DNA of 64,000 nt from RGIG3009 sp045578425 (lineage in GTDB: Bacteria > Bacillota > Clostridia > Oscillospirales > Acutalibacteraceae). Each line of letters begins with the position of its first letter. Positions within the stretch are counted from its first letter, which is position 1. The notes beneath the pieces are model-generated. The model worked only from the letters and a program-made list of their open reading frames with translations, was not told the origin of the DNA and did no database searches. The DNA is taken from assembly GCA_045578425.1 (NCBI GenBank), contig JAZNKF010000038.1, forward strand, positions 1 to 64,000, written 5' to 3'. The translations under genes were made by a program, and so were the position numbers. Below, piece after piece: positions 15,999-24,550 of this stretch.

Positions 15999-18653
15999 TT
16001 ATTTACCTCCCATGTCAGCGGCGGTGGGTTTTTCGGTTTCCGTAAAATGGTTGCCGTAGTACGCGTTGAGATACATTTGTTTGATTTCGCTCATCAGCGG
16101 GTAGCGGGGATTTGCGCCGGTGCACTGGTCGTCAAAGGCTTGTTCCACCATATCGTCCAAACGCGCAAGAAAATCTTGTTCGTCAACGCCGTAATCTTGG
16201 ATGGTGGCTTTGATGCCCACGCGCACTTTCAAGTCGTTGATAGCTTTGATAAGGTTTTCGAGTTTTTCTTGGTCGCTGTTGCCGCCAAGTCCCAGATAAT
16301 CGGCGATTTCGGCATAACGCGCCAAGGTGTGCGGATGGTCATATTGCGAGAAGGTACCCATCTTGGCGGGTGCTTCACAGGCATTGAAACGGAGAACCTC
16401 TTCAATCATCAAAGCGTTGGCAACACCGTGCGGCAGGTGATGGAAAGCACCGAGTTTGTGCGCCATGGAGTGGCAAACACCGAGAAACGCATTGGCAAAT
16501 GCCATACCTGCCATGGTAGCGGCGTTTGCCATTTTTTCGCGGGCTTCAATATCGGTCGCACCGTTATCGTAAGCGCGGGGCAAATAGGTAAAAATGTTTT
16601 TGAGAGCCTGTAAGGCAAGTCCGTCGGTATAGTCGGTAGCAAGCATGGCGGCATAGGCTTCCACGGCGTGCGTGACAGCGTCAATGCCGGAAGCAGCGGT
16701 CAGACCTTTGGGGGCGCTCATGTGGAAATCGGTATCAATAATTGCCATGTTGGGAAGCAATTCGTAGTCGGCAAGCGGATACTTGACACCGGTTTCTCCG
16801 TCGGTGATAACGGCAAAGGGTGTTACTTCCGAGCCGGTGCCCGCCGAGGTGGGAACCGCAATGAAGTAGGCTTTTTCGCCCATTTTGGGGAACGTATATA
16901 CACGTTTGCGAATATCAATAAAGCGCATTGCCATATCCATGAAATCGGCATCGGGATGTTCGTACAGCACCCACATAATTTTGGCGGCATCCATGGCAGA
17001 ACCACCACCGAGCGCAATGATGGTATCGGGCTCGAACGCAGCCATTTGTTTGGCACCCTCTTGCGCGTTTTTGAGGGTCGGGTCGGGTTGCACGTCAAAG
17101 AAGGTGGTGTGAGCAATGCCCATTTCGTCGAGCTTGTCGGTAATCGGTTTGGTGTAACCGTTTTGATACAAGAACGTGTCGGTGACGATGAAGGCTTTTT
17201 TGGCACCGCGGACACTGCGCAGTTCATCGAGTGCTACCGGTAAGCAGCCTTTTTTGATATAGACTTTTTCGGGGGAACGAAACCACAACATGTTTTCCCT
17301 TCTTTCTGCGACGGTTTTGATATTGAGCAGGTGTTTGACACCGACGTTTTCGGATACCGAGTTACCGCCCCAAGAGCCGCAACCCAAGGTCAGTGACGGT
17401 GCTAATTTGAAGTTATACAAATCGCCGATACCGCCGTGCGAGGACGGTGTGTTCACCAAAATACGGCAGGTCTTCATACGGGCGGCAAAAGCGCTGAGTT
17501 TTTCGTGTTCGGTTACTTCGTTGAGGTACACGGACGAGGTATGTCCAAAACCGCCGTCTTCCACCAATTTTTCTGCTTTATCAAGTGCTTCGGCAAAATC
17601 TTTGGCTTTGTACATTGCCAACACGGGCGAGAGTTTTTCGTGCGCAAATTCTTCGGACAGATCCACACTTTCGACTTCGCCGATGAGAATTTTGGTGCCT
17701 GCGGGAACCGTAACACCCGAAAGTGCCGCAATTTTAGCAGCGGGTTGACCCACAATTTTGGCATTAAGTGCGCCGTTGATGATAATGGTTTTGCGTACTT
17801 TTTCGGTTTCGTCAGCGTTTAAAAAATAGCAACCGCGGGCGGCAAATTCCTGTTTGACGGTATCGTAAATGCTTTCGAGTACAATTACCGATTGTTCCGA
17901 AGCGCAAATCATGCCGTTATCGAATGTTTTGGAATGAATAATGGAGTTGACAGCGAGCAAAATATCGGCGCTGTCGTCGATGATGGCAGGGGTGTTCCCT
18001 GCACCGACACCCAAAGCGGGTTTACCGCTGGAATAGGCGGCTTTGACCATGCCGGGACCGCCGGTAGCGAGAATGATATCCGCTTCTTTCATCACCGTAT
18101 TGGTCATTTCGAGCGATGGAATGTCTATCCAGTCGATAATGCCTTCGGGAGCACCCGCCGCCACCGCTGCTTCCAACACCAATTTAGCTGCCGCGATGGT
18201 GCTGTTTTTGGCTCTGGGGTGAGGGCTAATGATGATGGCGTTACGTGTTTTGAGCGCCAACAAACATTTGAAGATGGCGGTGGAGGTGGGGTTAGTGGTC
18301 GGAATAACCGCCGCAATCACGCCAATCGGTTCGGCAATTTTTTTAATGCCAAAGGCTTTGTCTTCCTCAATCACACCGCAGGTTTTGGTGTTTTTATAGG
18401 CGTTATAAATATATTCAGAAGCGTAGTTGTTTTTAATAACTTTGTCTTCTACAATGCCCATGCCGGTTTCCTCTACCGCCATTTTGGCAAGCGGGATTCT
18501 GGCTTTGTTGGCAGCCGATGCCGCCGCCAAGAAAATTTTATCGACTTGTTCTTGCGTGTAAGTCGCAAACAGTTTCTGTGCTTCTTTGGTACGCGCAATG
18601 GCTTCTTCAAGCTTTTCTACACTGTCTACAACAACATACGGTTGGTTTTGCAT
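15999..18653 (-). CDS. adhE: Bifunctional acetaldehyde-CoA/alcohol dehydrogenase AdhE
   Basis: AdhE reduces acetyl-CoA to acetaldehyde and then ethanol, using two NADH. The 884-residue length is normal. Residues 1 to about 440 form the aldehyde dehydrogenase half, with the catalytic Cys in GMICASEQSVIV. Residues from about 450 form the iron-dependent alcohol dehydrogenase half, with GGGSAMDAAK and the iron ligands in HSMAHKLGAFHHLPHG. The protein forms spirosomes in other species. The promoter is overlapped by a perfect Rex-type operator, so expression should rise when NADH is high. This points to ethanol as a fermentation end product. Confidence 0.97.
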   Translation of the reverse strand: MQNQPYVVVDSVEKLEEAIARTKEAQKLFATYTQEQVDKIFLAAASAANKARIPLAKMAVEETGMGIVEDKVIKNNYASEYIYNAYKNTKTCGVIEEDKAFGIKKIAEPIGVIAAVIPTTNPTSTAIFKCLLALKTRNAIIISPHPRAKNSTIAAAKLVLEAAVAAGAPEGIIDWIDIPSLEMTNTVMKEADIILATGGPGMVKAAYSSGKPALGVGAGNTPAIIDDSADILLAVNSIIHSKTFDNGMICASEQSVIVLESIYDTVKQEFAARGCYFLNADETEKVRKTIIINGALNAKIVGQPAAKIAALSGVTVPAGTKILIGEVESVDLSEEFAHEKLSPVLAMYKAKDFAEALDKAEKLVEDGGFGHTSSVYLNEVTEHEKLSAFAARMKTCRILVNTPSSHGGIGDLYNFKLAPSLTLGCGSWGGNSVSENVGVKHLLNIKTVAERRENMLWFRSPEKVYIKKGCLPVALDELRSVRGAKKAFIVTDTFLYQNGYTKPITDKLDEMGIAHTTFFDVQPDPTLKNAQEGAKQMAAFEPDTIIALGGGSAMDAAKIMWVLYEHPDADFMDMAMRFIDIRKRVYTFPKMGEKAYFIAVPTSAGTGSEVTPFAVITDGETGVKYPLADYELLPNMAIIDTDFHMSAPKGLTAASGIDAVTHAVEAYAAMLATDYTDGLALQALKNIFTYLPRAYDNGATDIEAREKMANAATMAGMAFANAFLGVCHSMAHKLGAFHHLPHGVANALMIEEVLRFNACEAPAKMGTFSQYDHPHTLARYAEIADYLGLGGNSDQEKLENLIKAINDLKVRVGIKATIQDYGVDEQDFLARLDDMVEQAFDDQCTGANPRYPLMSEIKQMYLNAYYGNHFTETEKPTAADMGGK

Positions 18654-18684
18654 GGTAGTTCCTCCTTGTTGGTCGCAAGTTTAT

Positions 18685-18720
18685 TTGTTAATATTTTAAC
18701 AATGTCGTGGGCGGTTGCAA
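18685..18720 (-). promoter_or_regulatory. adhE promoter with an overlapping Rex operator
   Basis: TTGCAA (18715-18720) and TAAAAT (18693-18698) are 16 bases apart and face adhE. The inverted repeat TTGTTAA-TATT-TTAACAA (18685-18702) is a perfect match to the clostridial Rex consensus TTGTTAANNNNTTAACAA and covers the -10 box. Rex releases DNA when the NADH/NAD+ ratio rises. The rex gene is not in this window. Confidence 0.85.
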
Positions 18721-18740
18721 ATTCTTTTTTGCGATAATTG

Positions 18741-18762
18741 GGGTTATCAAAATTGATAACCC
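18741..18762. promoter_or_regulatory. 22-bp palindrome upstream of the adhE promoter
   Basis: The arms GGGTTATCAA and TTGATAACCC are perfectly complementary around AA. It lies 20 bases upstream of the adhE -35 box and 55 bases after the lysR stop, a position typical of an activator or LysR-type site. There is no T-run, so it is not a terminator. Which protein binds is unknown; the adjacent LysR regulator is the first candidate. Confidence 0.6.
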
Positions 18763-18778
18763 TGTTTTGTGCAAATAA

Positions 18779-18814
18779 AAAGCACCTCGCTTTTTTTAGG
18801 AAGCGGGGCGCTTT
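18779..18814 (-). terminator. Terminator after lysR
   Basis: On the minus strand a 14-bp stem (one mismatch, one G-T pair) begins directly after the lysR stop and ends in TTTTATTTG. It should separate the nfn-lysR transcript from adhE. Confidence 0.8.
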
Positions 18815-18817
18815 ACG

Positions 18818-19750
18818 TTACAGATATTTTCGTTTGGCTTCGGTAAGTTCGGCAATGAACTGTCGGTCCAATGCGGAAAGTTTGTAGTCGTTTTTGTAGA
18901 TTAAGATGTCTTTATACACTTTTTTGTTTTCGGGACATTTCCTTTCGACCAAGTTGTAGCGTTCGAGCAGTCGGTTTGGTACAGGCGAAACCCACATAAA
19001 CGTTTTGGGATTGAGTGACAACAAGTCAAACTGACTGGCGCGTTCAAAAATGAAGATGCGGCGGTCGATGTTATCGGGGAGTTCTTCTTTGACCACTTTG
19101 GAAAGCGGCATCGACGGCACATACGGGTCAGCATGTGCGATTTCAATATATGCCGTCAAATCCTGAAACGTAATCGTCTTTTTTTGTGCCAAGGGGTTTT
19201 CTTTGCTCATAATAATCGAATAGGTAAACTCGGTAATCAGTTCGTACCGAAAGCCTTTTTCTTCCAACATGGAAGTAAAATACTTTTCGTAATGCTCGGC
19301 ATACCGAATGATGCCCAATTTGTATTCGTGATGAAGCATGTTGTGAAGGGTGCGTTGGGAGTTGGTTTCTTTGTAAAAAATCTCTGCCGCTTCGTGGGAA
19401 AGCGATTTGGAAAAGTTAGCAAACGCTTCCGAAATATAACACGCGCGGGGAACGGAAATGGAAAATTTTTGTTTGTGGGGATTCCCCTCTTTGTAAAATT
19501 TTTCAACTTCGTCAATTTGACTGAGTATTCCGTTGGCAAAATTGAGAAACTCCTCCCCTTCGGGCGTCATTTTCATGCCGTTTTGGGTACGGTCAAAAAT
19601 GGTGATGCCCAAATCGGTTTCCAGTTCTTTTATGGAACGACTCAAATTGGGCACCGCAATCAGCAAAGCTTCCGATGCCTTGCTGAGAGACCCCGCTTTT
19701 GCCACGGCAAGCGCGTGTTTCATATGCAACAAATTCAATCGTGCCACCAC
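18818..19750 (-). CDS. LysR-family transcriptional regulator
   Basis: The 310-residue protein has an N-terminal winged helix-turn-helix (about residues 5-65: AVAKAGSLSKASEALLIAVPNLSRSIKELETDLG). A linker helix and a periplasmic-binding-protein-like effector domain to the C-terminus follow. The start is uncertain: GTG at 19750 or the next codon GTG at 19747, both with a weak ribosome binding site. It follows nfnB by six bases and precedes adhE, so control of either redox unit is plausible. The effector is unknown. Confidence 0.88.
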   Translation of the reverse strand: MVARLNLLHMKHALAVAKAGSLSKASEALLIAVPNLSRSIKELETDLGITIFDRTQNGMKMTPEGEEFLNFANGILSQIDEVEKFYKEGNPHKQKFSISVPRACYISEAFANFSKSLSHEAAEIFYKETNSQRTLHNMLHHEYKLGIIRYAEHYEKYFTSMLEEKGFRYELITEFTYSIIMSKENPLAQKKTITFQDLTAYIEIAHADPYVPSMPLSKVVKEELPDNIDRRIFIFERASQFDLLSLNPKTFMWVSPVPNRLLERYNLVERKCPENKKVYKDILIYKNDYKLSALDRQFIAELTEAKRKYL

Positions 19751-19756
19751 CGTTTA

Positions 19757-21184
19757 TTATAATTCTAGTTGTTGGTTCAAATACTCGTCAATCGCTTTGG
19801 CGGCGGTTTTGCCCGCGCCCATGGCCGAGATTACCGTTGCGGCACCGGTGACGGCGTCACCGCCGGCATACACGGCGCACCGCGAGGTTAAGCCTTCTTC
19901 GTTTACCACAATACCGCCGCGGGAATTTACCTCTAATCCGTCGGTGGTGGATTTGATAAGGGGGTTGGGCGACGTGCCAATGGACATAATGACGGTATCA
20001 ACATCGAGCGTAAATTCGCTGCCCTCCACCACGTGGGGACGGCGTCTGCCGCGTTCATCCGGCTCGCCGAGTTCCATGTTAACACACGTCATACCCACAA
20101 CAAATCCGTTTTTGGGGTCTCGCACGTCGTCGAGGTTATGATAGCCGAGAATTTCGGTAGGGTTGCAAAGAAGTTTGAATTCGATGCCTTCTTCCATGGC
20201 GTGCTCCACTTCTTCTCTTCGGGCGGGGAGTTCGTCCATGGAGCGACGATACACAACGTATACCTTGTCCGCGCCCAAGCGAAGGGCGGTTCTGGCGGCA
20301 TCCATTGCCACGTTACCGCCGCCGACAACGGCGACTTTGCCGCCTTTCATAATCGGTGTTTGGGGGGTGGCAAGATACGATTTCATCAAATTACTGCGCG
20401 TCAAAAATTCGTTGGCGGAATACACACCGCAAAGCGTTTCACCGGGGATGCCCATAAAATTGGGGAGTCCCGCACCCGAACCGATGAACACCGCTTCAAA
20501 ACCCATTGCAAACAGTTCGTCGACGGTCAGCGTTTTGCCGATAACCACGTTGGTTTCGATTTTGACGCCGAGTTTTTGTAAGGTTTCGACTTCTTTTGCT
20601 ACAATGGCTTTGGGAAGACGGAATTCGGGAATACCGTACACCAACACACCACCGGCGGTGTGCAAAGCTTCAAACACGGTGACATCGTACCCTTTTTTGG
20701 CAAGGTCGCCTGCACAGGTAAGACCGGACGGGCCGGAGCCGACCACGGCAACTTTGTGGCCGTTGCTTTGCGGGGGAACGGGTTCTTCGGTGCAAAAAGT
20801 GTTGTGCCAATCGGCAACAAAGCGTTCAAGTCTGCCGATACCAACCGATTCGCCTTTGATGCCGCGCACACATTTGGATTCGCATTGCACCTCTTGCGGA
20901 CAGACACGGCCGCAAACAGCGGGCAGTGACGACGATTGTGTGATGATTTGGTAGGCGCCTTCAAAATCGCCTTCTTTGATTTTGGCAATAAAAGCGGGGA
21001 TATGAATTTTAACGGGACAGCCCGAAACGCACGGCATATTTTTACAATCAAGGCAACGCATGGCTTCGTCAATCGCTACCTCTTCGCTGTACCCTAAGGC
21101 AACCTCGTCAAAATTGTGTGCACGAACCGCGGCATCTTGCGTAGGCATGACATTGCGGGTGAGTGACATGTTTGGTTTTGCCAT
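19757..21184 (-). CDS. nfnB: NfnB-type NADPH-binding subunit (annotated GltA-like glutamate synthase small chain)
   Basis: The 475-residue iron-sulfur flavoprotein has an N-terminal double [4Fe-4S] cluster domain (CLDCKNMPCVSGCPVKIHIP, then CGRVCPQEVQCESKCVRG). It continues with an FAD/NADPH double Rossmann part (VAVVGSGPSGLTCAGDLA; KVAVVGGGNVAMDAARTALRLGA). Directly after an FNR-like subunit this is the large subunit of NADH-dependent ferredoxin:NADP+ oxidoreductase, which uses flavin electron bifurcation. No large glutamate synthase subunit is present, which argues against a GOGAT role. The start at 21184 has GGGGAGGTG upstream; a longer version from 21241 would overlap nfnA. Confidence 0.9.
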   Translation of the reverse strand: MAKPNMSLTRNVMPTQDAAVRAHNFDEVALGYSEEVAIDEAMRCLDCKNMPCVSGCPVKIHIPAFIAKIKEGDFEGAYQIITQSSSLPAVCGRVCPQEVQCESKCVRGIKGESVGIGRLERFVADWHNTFCTEEPVPPQSNGHKVAVVGSGPSGLTCAGDLAKKGYDVTVFEALHTAGGVLVYGIPEFRLPKAIVAKEVETLQKLGVKIETNVVIGKTLTVDELFAMGFEAVFIGSGAGLPNFMGIPGETLCGVYSANEFLTRSNLMKSYLATPQTPIMKGGKVAVVGGGNVAMDAARTALRLGADKVYVVYRRSMDELPARREEVEHAMEEGIEFKLLCNPTEILGYHNLDDVRDPKNGFVVGMTCVNMELGEPDERGRRRPHVVEGSEFTLDVDTVIMSIGTSPNPLIKSTTDGLEVNSRGGIVVNEEGLTSRCAVYAGGDAVTGAATVISAMGAGKTAAKAIDEYLNQQLEL

Positions 21185-21185
21185 T

Positions 21186-22040
21186 TCAGCGCACCTCCCC
21201 TTTGAAAAGGTTGCAGGTTTCTTCATACGCGTGGCGTTCAAAGGCAGCGTACATTCTGCCCCTTGTCATCGCTTCGTCAAAATCGATTTCGTAGCCGTTG
21301 AAATCGGGGCCGTCAACACAGGCAAATTTGGTAACCTTTTTGCCGTCGACGTTCAAGGTAAGGCGGCAACCGCCGCACATGCCTGTGCCGTCAATCATAA
21401 TAGGATTCATGGAAACGGTGACGGGGGTGCCGAACGGGCGCGCCGTTTCGACCAAAAATTTCATCATAATCAACGGACCAATGGTGATAATTTCGTCAAA
21501 TTGTTCGCCGTTTTCGAGCATCGCTTTAAGCGGCAAGGTAACATTGCCGTGTTCGCCGTACGAACCGTCGTCGGTCATGATTTTTAGCGTGTTGGAACAG
21601 GCTTTGAATTCCTCTTCCAAAATGAGCAAGTCTTTGTTGCGAAATCCGATAATGCTCGTCACGTTGGCGCCCATGGCATGCAGTGCCTCGGCAATGGGCA
21701 ACGCAATCGCGCAACCGACGCCACCGCCGACAATGCACACCTTTTTGAGTCCGTCCAGGTGGGTTGCCGCACCGAGAGGACCGACAAAATCCTCAATTTG
21801 GTCACCGGCTTGTTTTACCGAAAGTTTTTTGGTGGTAGCACCGACCACTTGAAAAATAATCTTAACCGTGCCGTTTTCTTTATCCACACCGGCAACGGTA
21901 AGCGGAATGCGCTCGCCGTTTTCATCCACGCGCAAAATGATAAACTGCCCCGGTTTGGCTTTGTTTGCCACCAAGGGGGCTTTGATTTGCAGTTGAATAA
22001 CCGTGGGGTTGAGCACTTTTTTATCGACAATTGTGTACAT
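21186..22040 (-). CDS. nfnA: NfnA-type FNR-like subunit (FAD, [2Fe-2S])
   Basis: The 284-residue protein has a ferredoxin-reductase fold with an FAD-binding barrel (KPGQFIILRVDENGERIPLTVAG). An NAD-binding part (KVCIVGGGVGCAIALPIAEAL) and a C-terminal [2Fe-2S] site follow, with cysteines in GMCGGCRLTL and ACVDGPDF. With NfnB it should couple NADPH, NADH and reduced ferredoxin. A sulfide dehydrogenase or dihydroorotate dehydrogenase electron-transfer subunit has the same architecture, but the partner gene settles the choice. The start at 22040 has GAGAGGT upstream. Confidence 0.9.
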   Translation of the reverse strand: MYTIVDKKVLNPTVIQLQIKAPLVANKAKPGQFIILRVDENGERIPLTVAGVDKENGTVKIIFQVVGATTKKLSVKQAGDQIEDFVGPLGAATHLDGLKKVCIVGGGVGCAIALPIAEALHAMGANVTSIIGFRNKDLLILEEEFKACSNTLKIMTDDGSYGEHGNVTLPLKAMLENGEQFDEIITIGPLIMMKFLVETARPFGTPVTVSMNPIMIDGTGMCGGCRLTLNVDGKKVTKFACVDGPDFNGYEIDFDEAMTRGRMYAAFERHAYEETCNLFKGEVR

Positions 22041-22087
22041 TGGTACCTCTCCGTTCGAAAAAGGTGATGCTTTGTTATCAAAAAGAC

Positions 22088-22116
22088 AGTATAGCACTTT
22101 TTTTGCGCAAATGCAA
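22088..22116 (-). promoter_or_regulatory. Sigma-A promoter of nfnA-nfnB-lysR
   Basis: TTGCAT (22111-22116) and TATACT (22088-22093) have a 17-base spacer, 48 bases before nfnA. Confidence 0.75.
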
Positions 22117-22140
22117 CCGATTAGCACACTAAAAATATGA

Positions 22141-22168
22141 CGCCCCGCATACAGCCGTATGCGGGGCG
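22141..22168 (-). terminator. Terminator-like hairpin after the SGNH hydrolase gene
   Basis: A 12-bp perfect stem (CGCCCCGCATAC / GTATGCGGGGCG) with a four-base loop sits eight bases after the stop. It is followed by TCATATTTTT on the minus strand. The T-run is late, so termination may be partial. Confidence 0.7.
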
Positions 22169-22175
22169 GGAACAG

Positions 22176-22805
22176 TTAAATTCCAATGGGTTTATCGGTG
22201 TATAGTTCCTCTGCATATTCGGGAATTTCCGAAAACCCGAGCGCCGGGGCAATGTAGGATAACACTTGATTGGTGAAAGCCTTTGTGCCAAGAGGCGTAT
22301 AAAAATGTACGGGGTCGGAATGGCTTTCTTCCGGGAGTGTTAATGACAAAGAAAACAAATCGTTAACGATAAAACCATGTTGTTTGACGATTTCTACCGC
22401 TATATCGTTATATTCTTTGATTTCATGATTATACCGCTTAAAATCATCGCTCATTTTTTCCGAAAGAACACTCGTGGAGGTGGCAAAAATAACCGTTGCG
22501 TTCGGACACAGTTTTTTTATCCGCTTGCAAATGCGGTCGATATAATACCCGTACATTTCCGGCGGAGTATGCGGTTCTTCGCCAAACAAGCGCAAACAAT
22601 CCCAAAGCCCTGCGTTCCAATGAATAACATCAATCTCTTTGCCGTCTTTTCCATCCAAATATTCGTGAAAATACCGCAGTACATACGATGCAAAACGACA
22701 GTTTTCTTCGGGAGAAACGATAGTCACCTTGCCGTCGAGTGTTTTACGAACCGCCTTATCATAACCCATTCTTATGGAATCACCAATTAACAACAACGTT
22801 TTCAT
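22176..22805 (-). CDS. SGNH/GDSL-type hydrolase
   Basis: This probable esterase has 209 residues. The block I motif GDSIRMGY contains the nucleophile Ser10. The final DPVHF near the C-terminus supplies the Asp-x-x-His of the triad, and HWNAGLWD lies near block III. There is no signal peptide, so it should act in the cytoplasm unless exported another way. It follows the deacetylase-like gene by five bases. Family members deacetylate sugars or hydrolyse lipid esters; the substrate is unknown. Confidence 0.8.
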   Translation of the reverse strand: MKTLLLIGDSIRMGYDKAVRKTLDGKVTIVSPEENCRFASYVLRYFHEYLDGKDGKEIDVIHWNAGLWDCLRLFGEEPHTPPEMYGYYIDRICKRIKKLCPNATVIFATSTSVLSEKMSDDFKRYNHEIKEYNDIAVEIVKQHGFIVNDLFSLSLTLPEESHSDPVHFYTPLGTKAFTNQVLSYIAPALGFSEIPEYAEELYTDKPIGI

Positions 22806-22810
22806 AAAGA

Positions 22811-23740
22811 TTATACCAACTCCTCCGCAAAAATAAAGCGAAATCCGTTGTTCGACATAATTTCACAGGCTTTTAGCAATTTTTCGCCATGGTCTTTTTG
22901 ATAGGCATAATACTCGGGATAAAAATATTGCTCGTGCCCACCAAATGTCGCAAATTCACAAGGTAACATTTTTTGATATTCTTCTTCCATATCTTCCAAG
23001 GTGCTTAAATTAACTACCACACCATGGGTGAGAAGTTGCTTGAAATGAACCCCGAGTTCCGAGTCATAAATTGTTTTTGTTGTACATTTTGTTTTTTCGA
23101 GTTGCTCTGCCGTTAAATGGTTATAGGAGCAAATGGAGTTTGAAATAGCGGCATCCAAACTAATTCTTGTAAAAATTTTTGTTTCGGGTTGGTGGTTTTG
23201 CAGCAGCCGTGCCGAATGACCGTAAGGTAATGAAGCGGGGTCACCATCATATTCTCGCACGTCACCGCCGGTGGAATTGATAAGTTTTATGCCTTTATCG
23301 GCAAGTGCCTTGCAACCCGCTTTGCTGATAGGGCGCCAATGTGAGCAAACCGCTTTGGCAAAGCAGTCTTCCCCTGCAAAGCGGACCACTTCCCTTTTTG
23401 TTAAATCAAAATCCTTTACAATATCCTCATAAGATATATTGACAAACGGATAATCGGGGAATTCTTGCTTGGCATGGAAACCGAATTTAAGCCAATCCGA
23501 ATTTGCCAAAAACTCGTCTTTATAAGCATCGGTCATATCCGACAAGGTGAATTCGTCAAAACCATAAAAATAATCCGTACGGTAAAACACATTCATCTGT
23601 ACCTTCATTCCGAATTTATCGTGTGCTTCTTTGAATGTTTTTAGGTAAAAATGGTCAAAAATGGAGCGAGGACGCTGTTCGGTCAAATCTCGAAACAGCC
23701 AAATAACATCATCAAAATAAAAGAAAGTTTTTTTGTTCAT
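22811..23740 (-). CDS. Divergent polysaccharide deacetylase-fold protein (function unassigned)
   Basis: The 309-residue protein is not a clear member of a named family. Three stretches resemble the NodB deacetylase motifs: FYFDD at residues 8-11 (motif 1 Asp pair), GFHAKQE (a single His instead of HxxxH) and HWRPISKAG (RxP-like motif 3). No signal peptide is visible. The start has AGGAGG upstream and a promoter at 23770-23799. Pairing with an SGNH hydrolase suggests a two-enzyme step on an acylated sugar, but this is inference. Confidence 0.55.
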   Translation of the reverse strand: MNKKTFFYFDDVIWLFRDLTEQRPRSIFDHFYLKTFKEAHDKFGMKVQMNVFYRTDYFYGFDEFTLSDMTDAYKDEFLANSDWLKFGFHAKQEFPDYPFVNISYEDIVKDFDLTKREVVRFAGEDCFAKAVCSHWRPISKAGCKALADKGIKLINSTGGDVREYDGDPASLPYGHSARLLQNHQPETKIFTRISLDAAISNSICSYNHLTAEQLEKTKCTTKTIYDSELGVHFKQLLTHGVVVNLSTLEDMEEEYQKMLPCEFATFGGHEQYFYPEYYAYQKDHGEKLLKACEIMSNNGFRFIFAEELV

Positions 23741-23769
23741 CTATGGCACCTCCTGCTTGTTTATACGTT

Positions 23770-23799
23770 AGTATATCATATCACGCGGTGAAGATGCAA
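23770..23799 (-). promoter_or_regulatory. Promoter of the deacetylase-like/SGNH gene pair
   Basis: TTGCAT (23794-23799) and TATACT (23770-23775) are separated by 18 bases and end 30 bases before the start codon. Confidence 0.65.
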
Positions 23800-23908
23800 G
23801 AATTATTTATTATTCATCAGCGTAAGCGACTTCGTTTTTCATTATTCATTCGAAAATCCGTTCCCTGTTAATGAAAAATGATGATGAAAAGTAAATAGTG
23901 AAAAAATA

Positions 23909-23942
23909 AAAATCCCGAACGCTTTCGCATTCGGGATTTTTG
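23909..23942. terminator. Bidirectional terminator after the GNAT gene, in a gene-free stretch
   Basis: AAAAATCCCGAA and TTCGGGATTTTT flank a ten-base core (CGCTTTCGCA) and pair perfectly. It ends the GNAT transcript. The rest of 23741-23997 has no gene. It holds a promoter and A/T-rich imperfect inverted segments (TTTTTCATTATTCATT at about 23837 and its near-complement at about 23872) that look like decayed hairpin repeats. Confidence 0.8.
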
Positions 23943-23997
23943 GGCGTTTTGAACTTAATGGCACGAATGAAATGTGCCTGAAAACTTAAGAATTTCT

Positions 23998-24504
23998 TTA
24001 ACTATTACATTTACATATATATCTAACTTCTTGAGTATCTGCAAGGCCGCTTGGTTTTGCTTCTCCATCAGACACAAAACCTGCTTTTTCATAAAATCTC
24101 CTTGCACGATTATTTTCTTCCAATACCCATAGAGAAATTTTATCATATCCCCTGCTTTTGATTTCTTTTTTTATCCAATCCATAGCTTGTTTTCCATAGC
24201 CTTTGGCTACATATTCGGGATTGAAATACAATCCGACTAATTCGTAAAAAGAATCTTTTAAATCGTTATCTCTAGCAACAGAGATAGTAAGAAAACCGAT
24301 AATCACATCATCAAGCGTAATCACATAATGAGAATTAGTGTTATCGGAAAGCATTTTGTTCCATATCATGGGCCATCTAACATTATATTTATCGATAATT
24401 TCTTTTGAAACTGTATCACTATAAGCAAAGTTCCAAGACTCAGAGTGAATATTGGCACAATATTTTGCATCATCTAATGTGGCAAGTCTTATATCAAATT
24501 TCAT
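23998..24504 (-). CDS. GNAT-family N-acetyltransferase
   Basis: The 168-residue protein has the GNAT fold: an N-terminal strand MKFDIRLATLDDAKYC, the acetyl-CoA loop YVAKGYGKQAMDWI (a Q/RxxGxG/A variant) and the closing ENNRARRFYEKAGF. It most resembles small-molecule acetyltransferases; the substrate is unknown. The coding sequence is visibly richer in A/T than all neighbours and uses many AGA/ATA-type codons. It lies between repeats and a tRNA gene, so recent transfer is likely. The start at 24504 has only a weak ribosome binding site (AGGCGGTGAT). Confidence 0.87.
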   Translation of the reverse strand: MKFDIRLATLDDAKYCANIHSESWNFAYSDTVSKEIIDKYNVRWPMIWNKMLSDNTNSHYVITLDDVIIGFLTISVARDNDLKDSFYELVGLYFNPEYVAKGYGKQAMDWIKKEIKSRGYDKISLWVLEENNRARRFYEKAGFVSDGEAKPSGLADTQEVRYICKCNS

Positions 24505-24550
24505 ATCATCACCGCCTGTGTGTATTATAGCATAAAAATACAACTAAATC

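Noticed and set aside
19757..21184. Glutamate synthase small subunit
   Set aside because: No large GOGAT subunit is present and the immediate partner is an FNR-like [2Fe-2S] subunit, which fits NfnAB.
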